From Amphimedon queenslandica (Eukaryota > Porifera > Demospongiae > Haplosclerida > Niphatidae), in contig NW_003546318.1 in NCBI RefSeq assembly GCF_000090795.2, forward strand, positions 148,296-169,628: a stretch of DNA of 21,333 nucleotides, written 5' to 3'. The position numbers were made by a program, and so were the translations under genes. A model generated the notes under the pieces. The model was not told where the DNA came from and ran no database searches. It saw only the letters and a list, made by a program, of their open reading frames with translations. The number at the start of each line of letters is the position of its first letter. The first letter of the stretch is position 1. Below are positions 1 to 8,299 of the stretch, in pieces.

Positions 1-159
1 GTTCTAGTATGTTATATAGGATATATTTCATAATGATGACAGCATTTCTGAATGGCAGGTATATATACAAAAATATAAACCCGACCACATCAAAGGATGA
101 TGTCATAATTATGAGATATATATATATATAGATAGCGCGACGGTGAAATCAATTATAGG

Positions 160-190
160 AACGACCTGGGGGCTTCGCCCCCAGGTCGTT
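160..190. repeat. Perfect 14-bp inverted repeat (hairpin)
   Basis: The left arm AACGACCTGGGGGC (160-173) and right arm GCCCCCAGGTCGTT (177-190) are exact reverse complements around a 3-base loop. It lies in the intron following the FN3 exon of the minus-strand gene. Its GC content contrasts sharply with the AT-rich surroundings, so it may be a small mobile or fold-back element. Confidence 0.85.
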
Positions 191-222
191 AAAAATAGTT
201 CTTATTTCATTTTGTTCCTTAC

Positions 223-907
223 TTATTTGAAATCCAACAGTTATGTTACTAGTAGATCCATTCCCAGCTTTATTAGTAGTTGTAATGTTAAACAGATATT
301 GTTTATTGGTTGGGTTCATTGGACAGTAAGTGTAGTTAGTGATAGAGTCATTAAGGTACTGTTGATCAGTTCCTACACTGATTATATACTGTACTGTTAG
401 TCCTGGTAGTGTGAATGGAGGATGCCAACTGATAAACATACAACAAGAATCTAACTGATATCCTGTTAAACTACTGACACTATCAGGAGGACCTTGTCAA
501 TGATAGATTTTAAATGATGTTAAAATAGATGATCGTAATAATACCTTGAATATAAATGTAAGCTGCTTCAGAAGTATTTATCATGATTCCCATACGAGCA
601 ACACATACAATGTTAGTACCATTCACTTCACTAGTGGCAGCAAATGTTGTCTTCTTCCCTCCATTAGGTAAATCAGTTTCGGTTTCCATTACATTAGTTC
701 CATAAAAGAATGAAAGGGTAAACCCAGTCCCATTAAATCCGGCACATTCAAATGTCACAGTATCATTTACATATACATATTGTGTCACTGGTACAATAGT
801 AAATACACCTATATAATGTAAGATTAATAACCTTACTCATAATTACCAGAAGTAGGAGCAAGAAATTGACTCAATATTGTAGCAGCAAATAGAAATGAAA
901 CCATCAT
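223..907 (-). CDS. Ig-FN3 receptor-like protein, 5' part (continues beyond left edge)
   Basis: Three exons can be joined: 907-847, 808-545 and 492-223 (complement), with introns of 38 and 52 bp. All splice sites are GT-AG and both introns are phase 1; the last donor at 222-221 is also phase 1. Exon 1 starts ATGATG and encodes a 20-residue signal peptide (MMVSFLFAATILSQFLAPTS). Exon 2 encodes an Ig-like domain (about residues 22-108) with the cysteine pair in VTFECAG and NIVCVAR, but no obvious core Trp. Exon 3 begins GPPDSVSSL and encodes an FN3 domain (about residues 109-198) with many N-glycosylation sequons. The product should be an extracellular or cell-surface adhesion/receptor-type protein; its transmembrane or catalytic part would lie left of the window. 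The 1-1 phase symmetry is the classic layout of shuffled extracellular modules. I see no further exon in 1-222. Partner and function are unknown. Confidence 0.78.
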
Positions 908-1500
908 TGATTTCACAAAGTGAGTGGGTTGATTCTCCTCCCAGTCCAGAGTGTTGTTTTAGTTAATGCACTGTCACAGAATTATCATGATGTGTACAAT
1001 AAAATGTGTCTGTATAAAGCAGTATAAATGACACCAAGCTCAATTGTTTGGGCTATTCAGAACTTAGGTCTAAGTGCCATCAAATATCCAACATTATGTT
1101 ATGCAAAGCCTTTGAGCTGATTCTACTATTGAGGTATATGTTAATTTATAAAATCCAGCTACCTGTGGTAACCAATTAGCCTTTGAATTCATATTATCTC
1201 ATATAGGTTTCAAGGTTATAAATGTTTCTCATCATGGCATGACTTCCATCAAAGCAAGTGGTGTATTTGTGGAACCACATCCTGCATGGAGGGATTATTT
1301 TTCTCTTTTATTATATTATGAAGTGCATGAGATCATAACAAACTTACTACAATTCTTTGCCCTCCCCAGCCGGGACTTTTATGTGTGGAGTATGAACAGC
1401 TGCTCCTACAAATAAGCAATGATTACTCATGTACTTGGTCTCTTTCATCTTCTGGCTTCCTTATAACCTGCAGATAATGTAAACATGCTTAATTTGAAAA
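908..1500. other. Divergent intergenic region between Ig-FN3 gene and propeller gene 1
   Basis: There is no coding signal here. The stretch holds the 5' flank of the minus-strand Ig-FN3 gene, including a block around 935-975 that recurs at about 2795-2840 and 5375-5420. It also holds the upstream flank of propeller gene 1. Parts of 1110-1350 recur in diverged form at about 3100-3400 and 5640-5920, which makes this the parental-type intergenic region of the duplicated unit. No confident TATA box was found for the minus-strand gene. Confidence 0.6.
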
Positions 1501-1501
1501 C

Positions 1502-1508
1502 TATAAAA
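1502..1508 (+). promoter_or_regulatory. TATA box of propeller gene 1
   Basis: TATAAAA lies 81 bp before the ATG. It sits in the block ACTATAAAAAAGCAAATCAAGC, which is conserved upstream of all four propeller genes. An initiator-like TCAGTCAGTCA lies about 30 bp downstream. Confidence 0.75.
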
Positions 1509-1582
1509 AAGCAAATCAAGCTTAAGCATTCATTCAGTCAGTCACTCATCTCTGCAAACTTAATCATTAGCAGTCCATTGAA

Positions 1583-2470
1583 ATGAAGTTCCTTCAATTG
1601 CTAAGTATATCTCTTCTTGTCTGCTTCATACAAGCAGCAAACGTGTCTCCTGCTAGTGTGGACATACAGAAAGACCCTTACAATAAGACTGAAGAATTGT
1701 CTGCAGTAGGTGCAGATGGAACAGATAATGCTATAGCGAGAACACCATCCAAAACCATTCCTGGATTTGTATCACCAATTTATATCCAAATTGTTGGGAA
1801 TGAGGTATTTCTGACAGAGAGTGGTAAAGTCCAAGTCCTAGATGTACGCACAGGAGCAAAGCTAAGGAACTTCTCCATTCCTTCTGGAAGTCCACACGGT
1901 CTTTTTGTGAGAGGAAACAGAGTACTTATCACTAATGTTCGTCAAGAGACATACAGTTTCACACTCAGTGGAGAACTGTATGGTGTACACTATTCTCCTA
2001 TGACAGTTGCAGTGGCAGTAGATTACAATGGGTTGATGTACATCAATGAATGGACCACTTGTAAGATCAACGTATACAATATCGATGGCACCAAATCCCA
2101 CACTCTGAGTCTCGGAAGCTCATGCTACCCAAGAAAGATCCAGTTCGATAAACAAGGGAATCTCTACGTTGGCAAACACCACAGCAAGGCAGTTTTTGTT
2201 TATGATAGAAGTGGTAGCCTCATAAGAACAATCTCTCTACCAACTGTTTCTTTTATGGATGGAATTCATCTCAATCCTCTTGATGAGGACTTTCTTTATG
2301 TTGCCGATCGCTCTGGAAAGGCTTTGAAAGTTGAAATAGCTACCGGGAAAGTGGTTGAAAAATTTACTGGACTATCCTCGGCTAATGATATTGCTATTGG
2401 TCCAGATGGTAAAGTTTGGGTAGTGGATATTTATGGAAAATCCATAAAGATTTACTGCAATGACAAATAA
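1583..2470 (+). CDS. Secreted six-bladed beta-propeller (NHL-like) protein, copy 1
   Basis: Single-exon gene of 295 aa. Residues 1-18 (MKFLQLLSISLLVCFIQA) form a signal peptide. Residues 19-60 are a variable, probably unstructured segment. From about residue 61 there are six repeats of roughly 40 residues with the pattern hydrophobic beta-strand, xGNxV(F/L)(I/L)T, then a strand ending in a G turn (for example DGIHLNPLDEDFLYVADRS and NDIAIGPDGKVWVVD). This is typical of NHL/SMP-30-type six-bladed propellers. Two cysteines, C160 and C181, conserved in all copies, could form a disulfide between neighbouring blades; C292 is near the C-terminus. No catalytic metal-site pattern was recognised, so ligand binding is more likely than enzymatic activity. 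Start choice: first ATG after the TATA box, followed directly by the signal peptide. The sequence family is recognised only at fold level; its role is unknown. Confidence 0.85.
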   Translation: MKFLQLLSISLLVCFIQAANVSPASVDIQKDPYNKTEELSAVGADGTDNAIARTPSKTIPGFVSPIYIQIVGNEVFLTESGKVQVLDVRTGAKLRNFSIPSGSPHGLFVRGNRVLITNVRQETYSFTLSGELYGVHYSPMTVAVAVDYNGLMYINEWTTCKINVYNIDGTKSHTLSLGSSCYPRKIQFDKQGNLYVGKHHSKAVFVYDRSGSLIRTISLPTVSFMDGIHLNPLDEDFLYVADRSGKALKVEIATGKVVEKFTGLSSANDIAIGPDGKVWVVDIYGKSIKIYCNDK

Positions 2471-2711
2471 CTCCATCAAGTTCATTTCTCTTGCTTGGCT
2501 ATAAAGTTTTTGATGTTATTGTAGTTTTTTTGCTAATTTTTACCAATTTTTGTTGCTATGAATTCTTTAAAGTTACTTGTTTTACTTTTTTTGGTCTATT
2601 TGCTAATATAGTTATTTCCAAAGTAATAATTATAACTTGCTGGCGAGTGCTAGAATGGCTTTTATAAGGACCGAGGGCGAGGTCCTATGAAATACAATAT
2701 GTCCATGTAAT
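2471..2711 (+). other. 3' flank of propeller gene 1
   Basis: T-rich 3' region with repeated TTTTTGCTAATTTT-type words, as found behind every propeller copy. No canonical AATAAA was identified close to the stop. A GC-richer imperfect hairpin (AGGACC at 2667-2672 pairing with GGTCCT at 2681-2686) interrupts it. Confidence 0.5.
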
Positions 2712-2774
2712 TACCAGCACCAGGGGCACCAAATTGACATGATATTGTAGCAAATAGAAATGAAACCATCATTG
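2712..2774 (-). pseudogene. Orphan signal-peptide exon of the Ig-FN3 gene (copy in unit 2)
   Basis: The complement reads ATGATG and then codes MMVSFLFATISCQFGAPGAG before a GTAATT donor in phase 1. It matches exon 1 of the Ig-FN3 gene apart from one deleted codon and several substitutions. The open frame and splice donor are intact, but no Ig exon follows in 2471-2700. Its 5' flank (2775-2850) is also shared with the parent gene. It is most likely a relic left by tandem duplication. Confidence 0.75.
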
Positions 2775-2849
2775 ATTTCCCAAAAAAGAATGGCTCCCAG
2801 TCTAGAGTGTTGTTTTAGTTAATGCACTGTCACAGAATTATCTGTTCTG

Positions 2850-3540
2850 GCCAAGTTGACAAGTGCACAATTAATACAGTTAGCATAGGCTATGCAGGCT
2901 AAAGTTATATAATACAAGTTTGGGGGTACGACACTTTTAACACTGCATGCTGATATGTGCTATTAAGTGTGTGTGAGAAGAGATAAAGAATGAAAGACAA
3001 AGGATGCCATTTATAATGGTTGAGTGCTTAGTTTTAAAAGAGAGAGAGAAAGAAGATAAAAATTACATTTGATCTGGTACTTAATTCAATTTAGCGCTTG
3101 AGCTGATTCTATTATTGAGGTATGTTAATTTTCAAAATCCAACTACCTGCAGTAATAATCAATTAGTCTTTGAACTCATTATTATCTCATTCAGGTTCCA
3201 AGGTTATGAATGCTTCTCATGCATTTTGTCATTTTACTTGGAAACTAACCCAATTAATGACGTGTGGCATCTATGATCACAGTGATCTATGTGTGGAACA
3301 TAGTAGATGATGTCACATCCTGCATGGAGGGATTATCTGTCTTTTTCATTATATTACATAAGATCATAACAAAATTAATAAATTTCTTCCTTCAGGGCTT
3401 TTATATGTAGACTAGTATCAACATATGAATGGTCACTCTTACAGGACTTAGTGATGTCAATGATTTCTCATGTACTTTGCAATTTTCATCTTCCAACTTC
3501 CTTATAGCCTGCAGCTATGCAGACAAATTAAGTTGAAGAC
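2850..3540. other. Intergenic region of unit 2 (no gene seen)
   Basis: No coding signal. The stretch contains a purine-rich (GA)n tract near 3040-3055 and a long block at 3090-3540 that is almost identical to 5640-6075. An in-frame ATG at 3470 extends the propeller ORF but lies upstream of the TATA box, so it is not used as the start. Confidence 0.6.
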
Positions 3541-3548
3541 TATAAAAG
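3541..3548 (+). promoter_or_regulatory. TATA box of propeller gene 2
   Basis: TATAAAAG lies 79 bp before the ATG at 3620, inside the conserved core block that continues AAGCAACCAAGC. An initiator-like CATTCAGTCACTCATC follows about 35 bp later. Confidence 0.75.
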
Positions 3549-3619
3549 AAGCAACCAAGCATAAGCATAATCATTCAGTCACTCATCCCTGCAAACTTAT
3601 CATTCAGAGTCTACAGAAA

Positions 3620-4519
3620 ATGAAGTTCCTTCAATTGCTAAGTTTATCTCTCCTTGTCTGCTTCATACAAGCAGCAAGTGTGCCTCATGGTTGTCCAAAT
3701 TTAATAAATCCTTGCAGAAGGACTGATGAAGTTGAAACAGATAACATTACCGTGAGAACACCATCCCGAACCATCCCTGGATTCAAAACACCAATTTATA
3801 TTCAAATTGTTGGGAATGAAGTATTCCTGACAGAGAATAAAGGTAAAGTTCAAGTCCTAGATGTACACACGGGAGAAAGGCTAAGGAGCTTCTCCATTCC
3901 TTCTGGACGTCCACACGGTCTCTTCGTAAGAGGAAACAGAGTACTTGTCACCAATACTCGTCAAGAGACATACAGTTTCACACTCAGTGGAGAGCTGTAT
4001 GGCGTACACTATTCTCCTAGTAAGACAATTTCAGTGGCAATAGATTACAATGGGTTGATGTACGTCAACGAATGGAACACTTGTAAGATCAACGTATACA
4101 ATATCGATGGCACCAAATTCCACACTTTTAGTGTCGGAAACTCATGCTACCCAAGAAAGATCCAGTTTGATAAACAAGGCAATCTCTACGTTGGCGAACA
4201 CCACAGCAAGGCAGTTTTTGTCTTTGATAGAAGTGGTAGCCTCATAAGAAATATCTCTCTACCAACTGTTTCTTTTATGGACGGAATTCATCTCAATCCT
4301 CTTGATGAGGATTTTCTCTACGTTGCTGATCGCTCTGATGATCATCACTCTGGAAAGGTCTTAAAAGTTGAAATAGCTACTGGGAAAGTGGTTGAAAAAT
4401 TTACTGAACTATCAGGAGCTAATGATATTGCTATTGGTCCGAATGGTGAAGTTTGGGTGGTGGATATTTATGGAAACTCCATAAAGATTTACTATAAATA
4501 CATTGAAAAACAATTCTAA
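3620..4519 (+). CDS. Secreted six-bladed beta-propeller (NHL-like) protein, copy 2
   Basis: Single-exon gene of 299 aa. The signal peptide (MKFLQLLSLSLLVCFIQA) is followed by a copy-specific variable segment that holds two cysteines not found in the other copies (in PHGCPNLINPCRR). Six propeller repeats follow. Relative to copies 1 and 4, blade five carries a 4-residue insertion (RSDDHHSGK). The central cysteine pair (TCKIN, SCYPRK) is kept. The C-terminus differs from copy 1: the C-terminal Cys is replaced and the frame ends IKIYYKYIEKQF. An upstream in-frame ATG (3470) would add 50 residues, but it precedes the TATA box and would bury the signal peptide, so 3620 is chosen. A poly(A) signal AATAAA lies at 4734-4739. 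Ligand and function are unknown. Confidence 0.85.
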   Translation: MKFLQLLSLSLLVCFIQAASVPHGCPNLINPCRRTDEVETDNITVRTPSRTIPGFKTPIYIQIVGNEVFLTENKGKVQVLDVHTGERLRSFSIPSGRPHGLFVRGNRVLVTNTRQETYSFTLSGELYGVHYSPSKTISVAIDYNGLMYVNEWNTCKINVYNIDGTKFHTFSVGNSCYPRKIQFDKQGNLYVGEHHSKAVFVFDRSGSLIRNISLPTVSFMDGIHLNPLDEDFLYVADRSDDHHSGKVLKVEIATGKVVEKFTELSGANDIAIGPNGEVWVVDIYGNSIKIYYKYIEKQF

Positions 4520-5145
4520 GTTCATTTCTAATAACTTTTCCACCTTTGTCTTTGCTATAAAACTTTTTGCTGCTATTGTAATGCATTTGGTAATTTTTTG
4601 ACTAATTTTTTCTTTAAGATTTACTGAAACAAAAAATATAACTTTCACTAAATCTTCCTTTTTTGTAGAATTTTTTTGATTTTTTTGTAGTGTTTTTGCT
4701 AATTTCCTGCATAATTTTTTTGTTTCTTTGCTAAATAAAATTTTTTAAAGTTACTTGTTTTTCATTACTCTTGTCTATTTGCTAATTATTACATCAAAAT
4801 GACTCAATTATCAGCATTGTAATATCAGAGTGGCCAAAAGTTCATAGCCACACAACTACAAACAGCTTCAAATGTCGTGATAGTTTTTACACTGCATGAT
4901 CCAATTCAGTTAATTGCATTTCCCTGAACAATCATGAATACAAGCTGGATCAGCTATAAACTATAAACTATTAATAAGTGACACTACTGTTGACAAAAAT
5001 AGCAATTGCTAGAATTATCGACAGCACAACTTGTTGCTGTATTATTAGCAAGTGACACTCCAAGACACAAGTCATGGCCCTGTAAATATACATGCATTAT
5101 ATACTCAATAAAGATATATAGATTAATGGATGATGATCATGATAC
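4520..5145. other. 3' flank of propeller gene 2 and intergenic spacer
   Basis: T-rich 3' region with repeated TTTTTTGCTAAT words and AATAAA at 4734-4739, then AT-rich sequence without recognisable genes. The small open frame near 5006 shows no domain, and its end overlaps the Ig exon relic on the other strand. Confidence 0.5.
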
Positions 5146-5341
5146 CTTGCATGAATATCAAATTAGACATATTAGTATAGCACATTCAAATGTGACATTA
5201 TCATACTGTGTGACAGGAACAATAGTAAAGGTACCTGTATAATATAAGATTAATACAATTTATCTTCTTATTCATATACCAGCAGTATAAAGCAAGAAAT
5301 TGACACAATATTGTAGCAGCAAATAGAAATGAAACCATCAT
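5146..5341 (-). pseudogene. Two-exon relic of the Ig-FN3 gene (copy in unit 3)
   Basis: On the complement, exon 1 starts at 5341 (MMVSFLFAATILCQFLA) and matches the parent signal-peptide exon, but one extra base just before the donor breaks the phase. After a short intron the Ig exon resumes at 5234 (TFTIVPVTQYDNVTFECA), runs into a stop, and has lost most of its length: 89 bp remain of 264. The original exon end (TTCATGCAAGGTAT, near 5146) is still recognisable. Loss of the core plus frameshift and stop make this a clear pseudogene fragment. Confidence 0.82.
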
Positions 5342-5399
5342 TGATTTTTCAAAGAGAGTGGGATGAATCTTCTCCCAGTCCAGAGTGTTGTTTTAGTTA

Positions 5400-6075
5400 A
5401 TGAACTGCCAGTCTGTCACAGAATAATCTGTTCTGGTAAAATTTGTCCTGGACAATAGATGAACAGCTAATACAGTTAGCATAGGACACTTTTACACTGC
5501 ATGCTGATATGTACCATATAAATAATAAAGTGTGTGAGAGAGGATCAACAAAGGATGTCATTACTAATGGTCTGAGTGCTTGGTTTTAAAAGAGAGAGAG
5601 AATATAAAATTACATTATATAGCTGGTATAAAAGGCATTACCCTTTGAGCTGATTCTATTGTTAATTTTCAAAATCCAACTACCTGTAGTAATAATCAAT
5701 TAGTCTTTGAACTCATTATTATCTCATTCAGGTTCCAAGGTTATGAATGCTTCTCATGCATTTTGTCATTTTACTTGGAAACTAACCCAATTAACGACGT
5801 GTGGCATCTATGATCACAGTGATCTATGTGTGGAACATAGTAGATGATGTCACATCCTGCATGGAAGGATTATTTGTCTTTTTCATTATATTACATAAGA
5901 TCATAACAAAATTAATAAATTTCTTCCTTCAAGGCTTTTATGTAGCGCTGTATGAACACATGAATGGTCACTCCTACAGGACTTAGTGACATCAATAATT
6001 TCACATGTACTTTGCAATTTTCATCTTCCGACTTCCTTATAGCCTGCAGCTATGCAGACAAATTAAGTTGAAGAC
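5400..6075. other. Intergenic region of unit 3 (no gene seen)
   Basis: Near-duplicate of about 2810-3540: shared GCATGCTGATATG, a (GA)n tract near 5590-5602, and a long, almost identical block from 5690 onward. An open frame at 5801-5986 falls wholly within this duplicated non-coding block and is disrupted in the unit 2 copy, so it is not considered a gene. Confidence 0.6.
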
Positions 6076-6083
6076 TATAAAAG
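6076..6083 (+). promoter_or_regulatory. TATA box of propeller gene 3
   Basis: TATAAAAG lies 83 bp before the ATG at 6159, in the same conserved core block as the other copies. An initiator-like CATTCAGTCAGTCATTC follows about 30 bp later. Confidence 0.75.
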
Positions 6084-6158
6084 AAGCAACCAAGCCTAAG
6101 CATAATCATTCAGTCAGTCATTCATCTGTGCAAAATTCATTGTTCAAAGTCCATTGAA

Positions 6159-7010
6159 ATGAATTTCTTTCAATTGCTAAGTTTATCTCTCCTTGTCTGC
6201 TTCATACAAGCAGCAAGTGTGTCTCCTGCTAGTGTGGACACAATGGAAGACCCTTACAATGAGACTAAAGTGAGAACACCATCTCGAACCATCTCTGGAT
6301 TCAAAACACCAATTTATATTCAAATCGTTGGGAATGAAGTATTCCTGACAGAGAATAAAGGTAAAGTTCAAGTCCTGGATGTACACACGGGAGCAAGGCT
6401 AAGGAGCTTCTCCATTCCTTCTGGACATCCACACGGTCTCTTTGTGAGAGGAAACAGAGTACTTGTCACCAATACTCGTCAAGAGACATACAGTTTCACA
6501 CTCAGTGGAGAGCTATATGGTGTACACTATTCTCCTAAGACAGTTTCAGTGGCATTAGATTACAATGGGTTGATGTACATCAATGAATGGACCACTTGTA
6601 AGATCAACGTATACAATATCGATGGCACCAAATTCCACACTTTTAGTGTTGGAAACTCATGCTACCCAAGAAAGATCCAGTTCGATAAACAAGGGAATCT
6701 CTACGTTGGTGAACACCACAGCAAGGCAGTTTTTGTCTTTGATAGAAGTGGTAGCCTTATAAGAAAAATCTCTCTACCAACTGTTTCTTTTATGGACGGA
6801 ATTCATCTCAATCCTCTTGATGAGGATTTTCTCTACGTTGCTGATCGCTCTGATGATCATCGCTCTGGAAAGGTCTTGAAAGTTAAAATAGCTACTGGGA
6901 AAGTGGTTGAAAAATTTACTGGACTATCAGGAGCTAATGATATTGCTGTTGGTCCAAATGGTAAAGTTTGGGTGGTGGATATTTACGGAAACTCCATCAA
7001 AATTTACTGA
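6159..7010 (+). CDS. Secreted six-bladed beta-propeller (NHL-like) protein, copy 3
   Basis: Single-exon gene of 283 aa. It has a signal peptide (MNFFQLLSLSLLVCFIQA), a short variable segment (SPASVDTMEDPYNETK) closely resembling that of copy 1, then six propeller repeats. The body is closest to copy 2, including the 4-residue insertion in blade five (RSDDHRSGK). The conserved cysteine pair (TCKIN, SCYPRK) is kept. The reading frame ends at TGA directly after KIY. In copies 1 and 4 the equivalent codon is TGC (Cys) followed by three more residues, so copy 3 has lost the C-terminal tail by a single substitution. AATAAA lies at 7133-7138. The protein is likely functional, since the lost tail is outside the last blade strand. 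Confidence 0.85.
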   Translation: MNFFQLLSLSLLVCFIQAASVSPASVDTMEDPYNETKVRTPSRTISGFKTPIYIQIVGNEVFLTENKGKVQVLDVHTGARLRSFSIPSGHPHGLFVRGNRVLVTNTRQETYSFTLSGELYGVHYSPKTVSVALDYNGLMYINEWTTCKINVYNIDGTKFHTFSVGNSCYPRKIQFDKQGNLYVGEHHSKAVFVFDRSGSLIRKISLPTVSFMDGIHLNPLDEDFLYVADRSDDHRSGKVLKVKIATGKVVEKFTGLSGANDIAVGPNGKVWVVDIYGNSIKIY

Positions 7011-7407
7011 TATAACTCCCAATAACTCTTCCTTTGCTATTTTTGTAGTGTTTTTGCTAATTTTCCTGCTAATTTTTTTTGTTTTCTTGCTAAATAGAAT
7101 TCCTTGTTCTTACTACTTTTTGTCTATTAGCTAATAAAATGAATAACTTTATTACCAGTATTGTGCGCAGCTGCAAGATTTCAGATTGCGAGGTACTTCA
7201 CTCAAGTAGTACAATTGCATAGATCATATCAAAATTACTAAATTGCTTCCCTTAGCACCTGTAATTTACATAAAGTGCAACCTTTTGCTACTATTTCAAT
7301 AGATGTTGATAGGTTTGAATAGCTATCACTTATCAGTGTAGAGTATAAATCAACTTGAGGCTTCCTTTAAGTTTAGCCTATACAGTTTAGCGATTTAAGT
7401 TAAAAAC
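7011..7407. other. 3' flank of propeller gene 3 and spacer before gene 4
   Basis: T-rich 3' region with AATAAA at 7133-7138, then a block (7141-7215) that recurs behind gene 4 at about 8467-8552. The Ig-gene relic and the long upstream block found before genes 2 and 3 are missing; only the core promoter near 7400 is shared. Confidence 0.55.
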
Positions 7408-7415
7408 TATAAAAG
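7408..7415 (+). promoter_or_regulatory. TATA box of propeller gene 4
   Basis: TATAAAAG lies 58 bp before the ATG. The AACTATAAAAGAAGCAA block is conserved, but the leader is about 20 bp shorter than in genes 1-3 and the CATTCAGTCAGTCA initiator-like stretch is missing. Confidence 0.7.
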
Positions 7416-7465
7416 AAGCAATCTGTTTCCCATCTCTACAAAGTAACCATTTTGAGTCTACAGAA

Positions 7466-8299
7466 ATGAAGTTCCTTCAATTGCTAAGTATATTTCTCCT
7501 TGTCTGCTTCATACAAGCAGCAAGCGCTGCAACCAAAACAGATCATGTTATAGTGAGAACACCATCCAAAACCATCACTGGATTCAAAAGACCAACTAGT
7601 ATCCAAATTGTTGGGAATGAAGTATTCCTGACAGATAGTGGTAATTCTACAATTAAAGTCCTTGATGTACACACAGGAGCAGAGCTAAGGAACTTTTCCC
7701 TTCCTTCTGGACAACCCCACGGTCTTTTTGTAAAAGGAAACAGACTACTTGTCACCGATCACAATGAAAAGACATACAGTTTCACACTCAGTGGAGAGCT
7801 GTATGCCGTACACTATTCTCCTAATACACATTCAGTTTCAGTGGCAATAGATTACAATGGGCTGATGTACATCAACGAATGGTTCACTTGTAAGATCAAT
7901 GTATTCAATGTTGATGGCACCAAATCCCATACTCTGAGAGTTGGAAGCTCATGCTATGCAAGAAAGGTTCAGTTTGACAAGCAAGGCAATCTCTATGTCG
8001 GTAAGCATTACAAAAGGGGAGTTTCTGTTTACGACAGAAAGGGTAGCCTGATACGAACAATCTCTCTACCAACTGTTTCCTTTATGGAGGGAATTCATCT
8101 CAATCCTCTTGACGAGGATTTTCTCAATGTTGCTGATCGCTCAGGAAAGGTTTTGAAAGTTGAAATAGCTACCGGGAAAGTGGTTGAAAAATTTACTGGA
8201 GTATCTGCACCTTATGACATTGCTATTGGTCCAGATGGTAAAGTTTGGGTAGTGGATCTGAGTGGAGACTCCATAAAGATTTACTGCAATGAAAAATAA
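7466..8299 (+). CDS. Secreted six-bladed beta-propeller (NHL-like) protein, copy 4
   Basis: Single-exon gene of 277 aa and the most diverged member. It has a signal peptide (MKFLQLLSIFLLVCFIQA), the shortest variable segment (about 20 residues before TPSKTITGF), then six propeller repeats. Blade one has a 3-residue extension (DSGNSTIKVLDV). Copy 4 shares with copy 1 the absence of the blade-five insertion and the C-terminal IKIYCNEK. The central cysteine pair (TCKIN, SCYARK) is conserved. In blade five the usual FLYVADRS reads FLNVADRS. AATAAA signals lie at 8410-8415 and 8463-8468. The function is unknown; shared promoter architecture suggests co-expression with the other copies. Confidence 0.85.
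   Translation: MKFLQLLSIFLLVCFIQAASAATKTDHVIVRTPSKTITGFKRPTSIQIVGNEVFLTDSGNSTIKVLDVHTGAELRNFSLPSGQPHGLFVKGNRLLVTDHNEKTYSFTLSGELYAVHYSPNTHSVSVAIDYNGLMYINEWFTCKINVFNVDGTKSHTLRVGSSCYARKVQFDKQGNLYVGKHYKRGVSVYDRKGSLIRTISLPTVSFMEGIHLNPLDEDFLNVADRSGKVLKVEIATGKVVEKFTGVSAPYDIAIGPDGKVWVVDLSGDSIKIYCNEK

Noticed and set aside
1862-2101. Open frames antisense to the propeller genes
   Set aside because: Shadows of the coding frames; they recur in the paralogs only where the coding strand is conserved.
2667-2686. Imperfect hairpin AGGACC...GGTCCT
   Set aside because: Only a 6-bp stem with an 8-base loop; noted in the flank description but too weak to call an element without copy-number data.
3470-3619. 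In-frame N-terminal extension of propeller gene 2 by 50 residues
   Set aside because: The ATG at 3470 lies upstream of the conserved TATA box (3541) and would place residues before a clear signal peptide; the other copies have no such extension.
5801-5986. Possible small gene upstream of propeller 3
   Set aside because: Lies in a duplicated non-coding block; the near-identical unit 2 sequence has the frame broken (ATGTAGACTAG around 3404).
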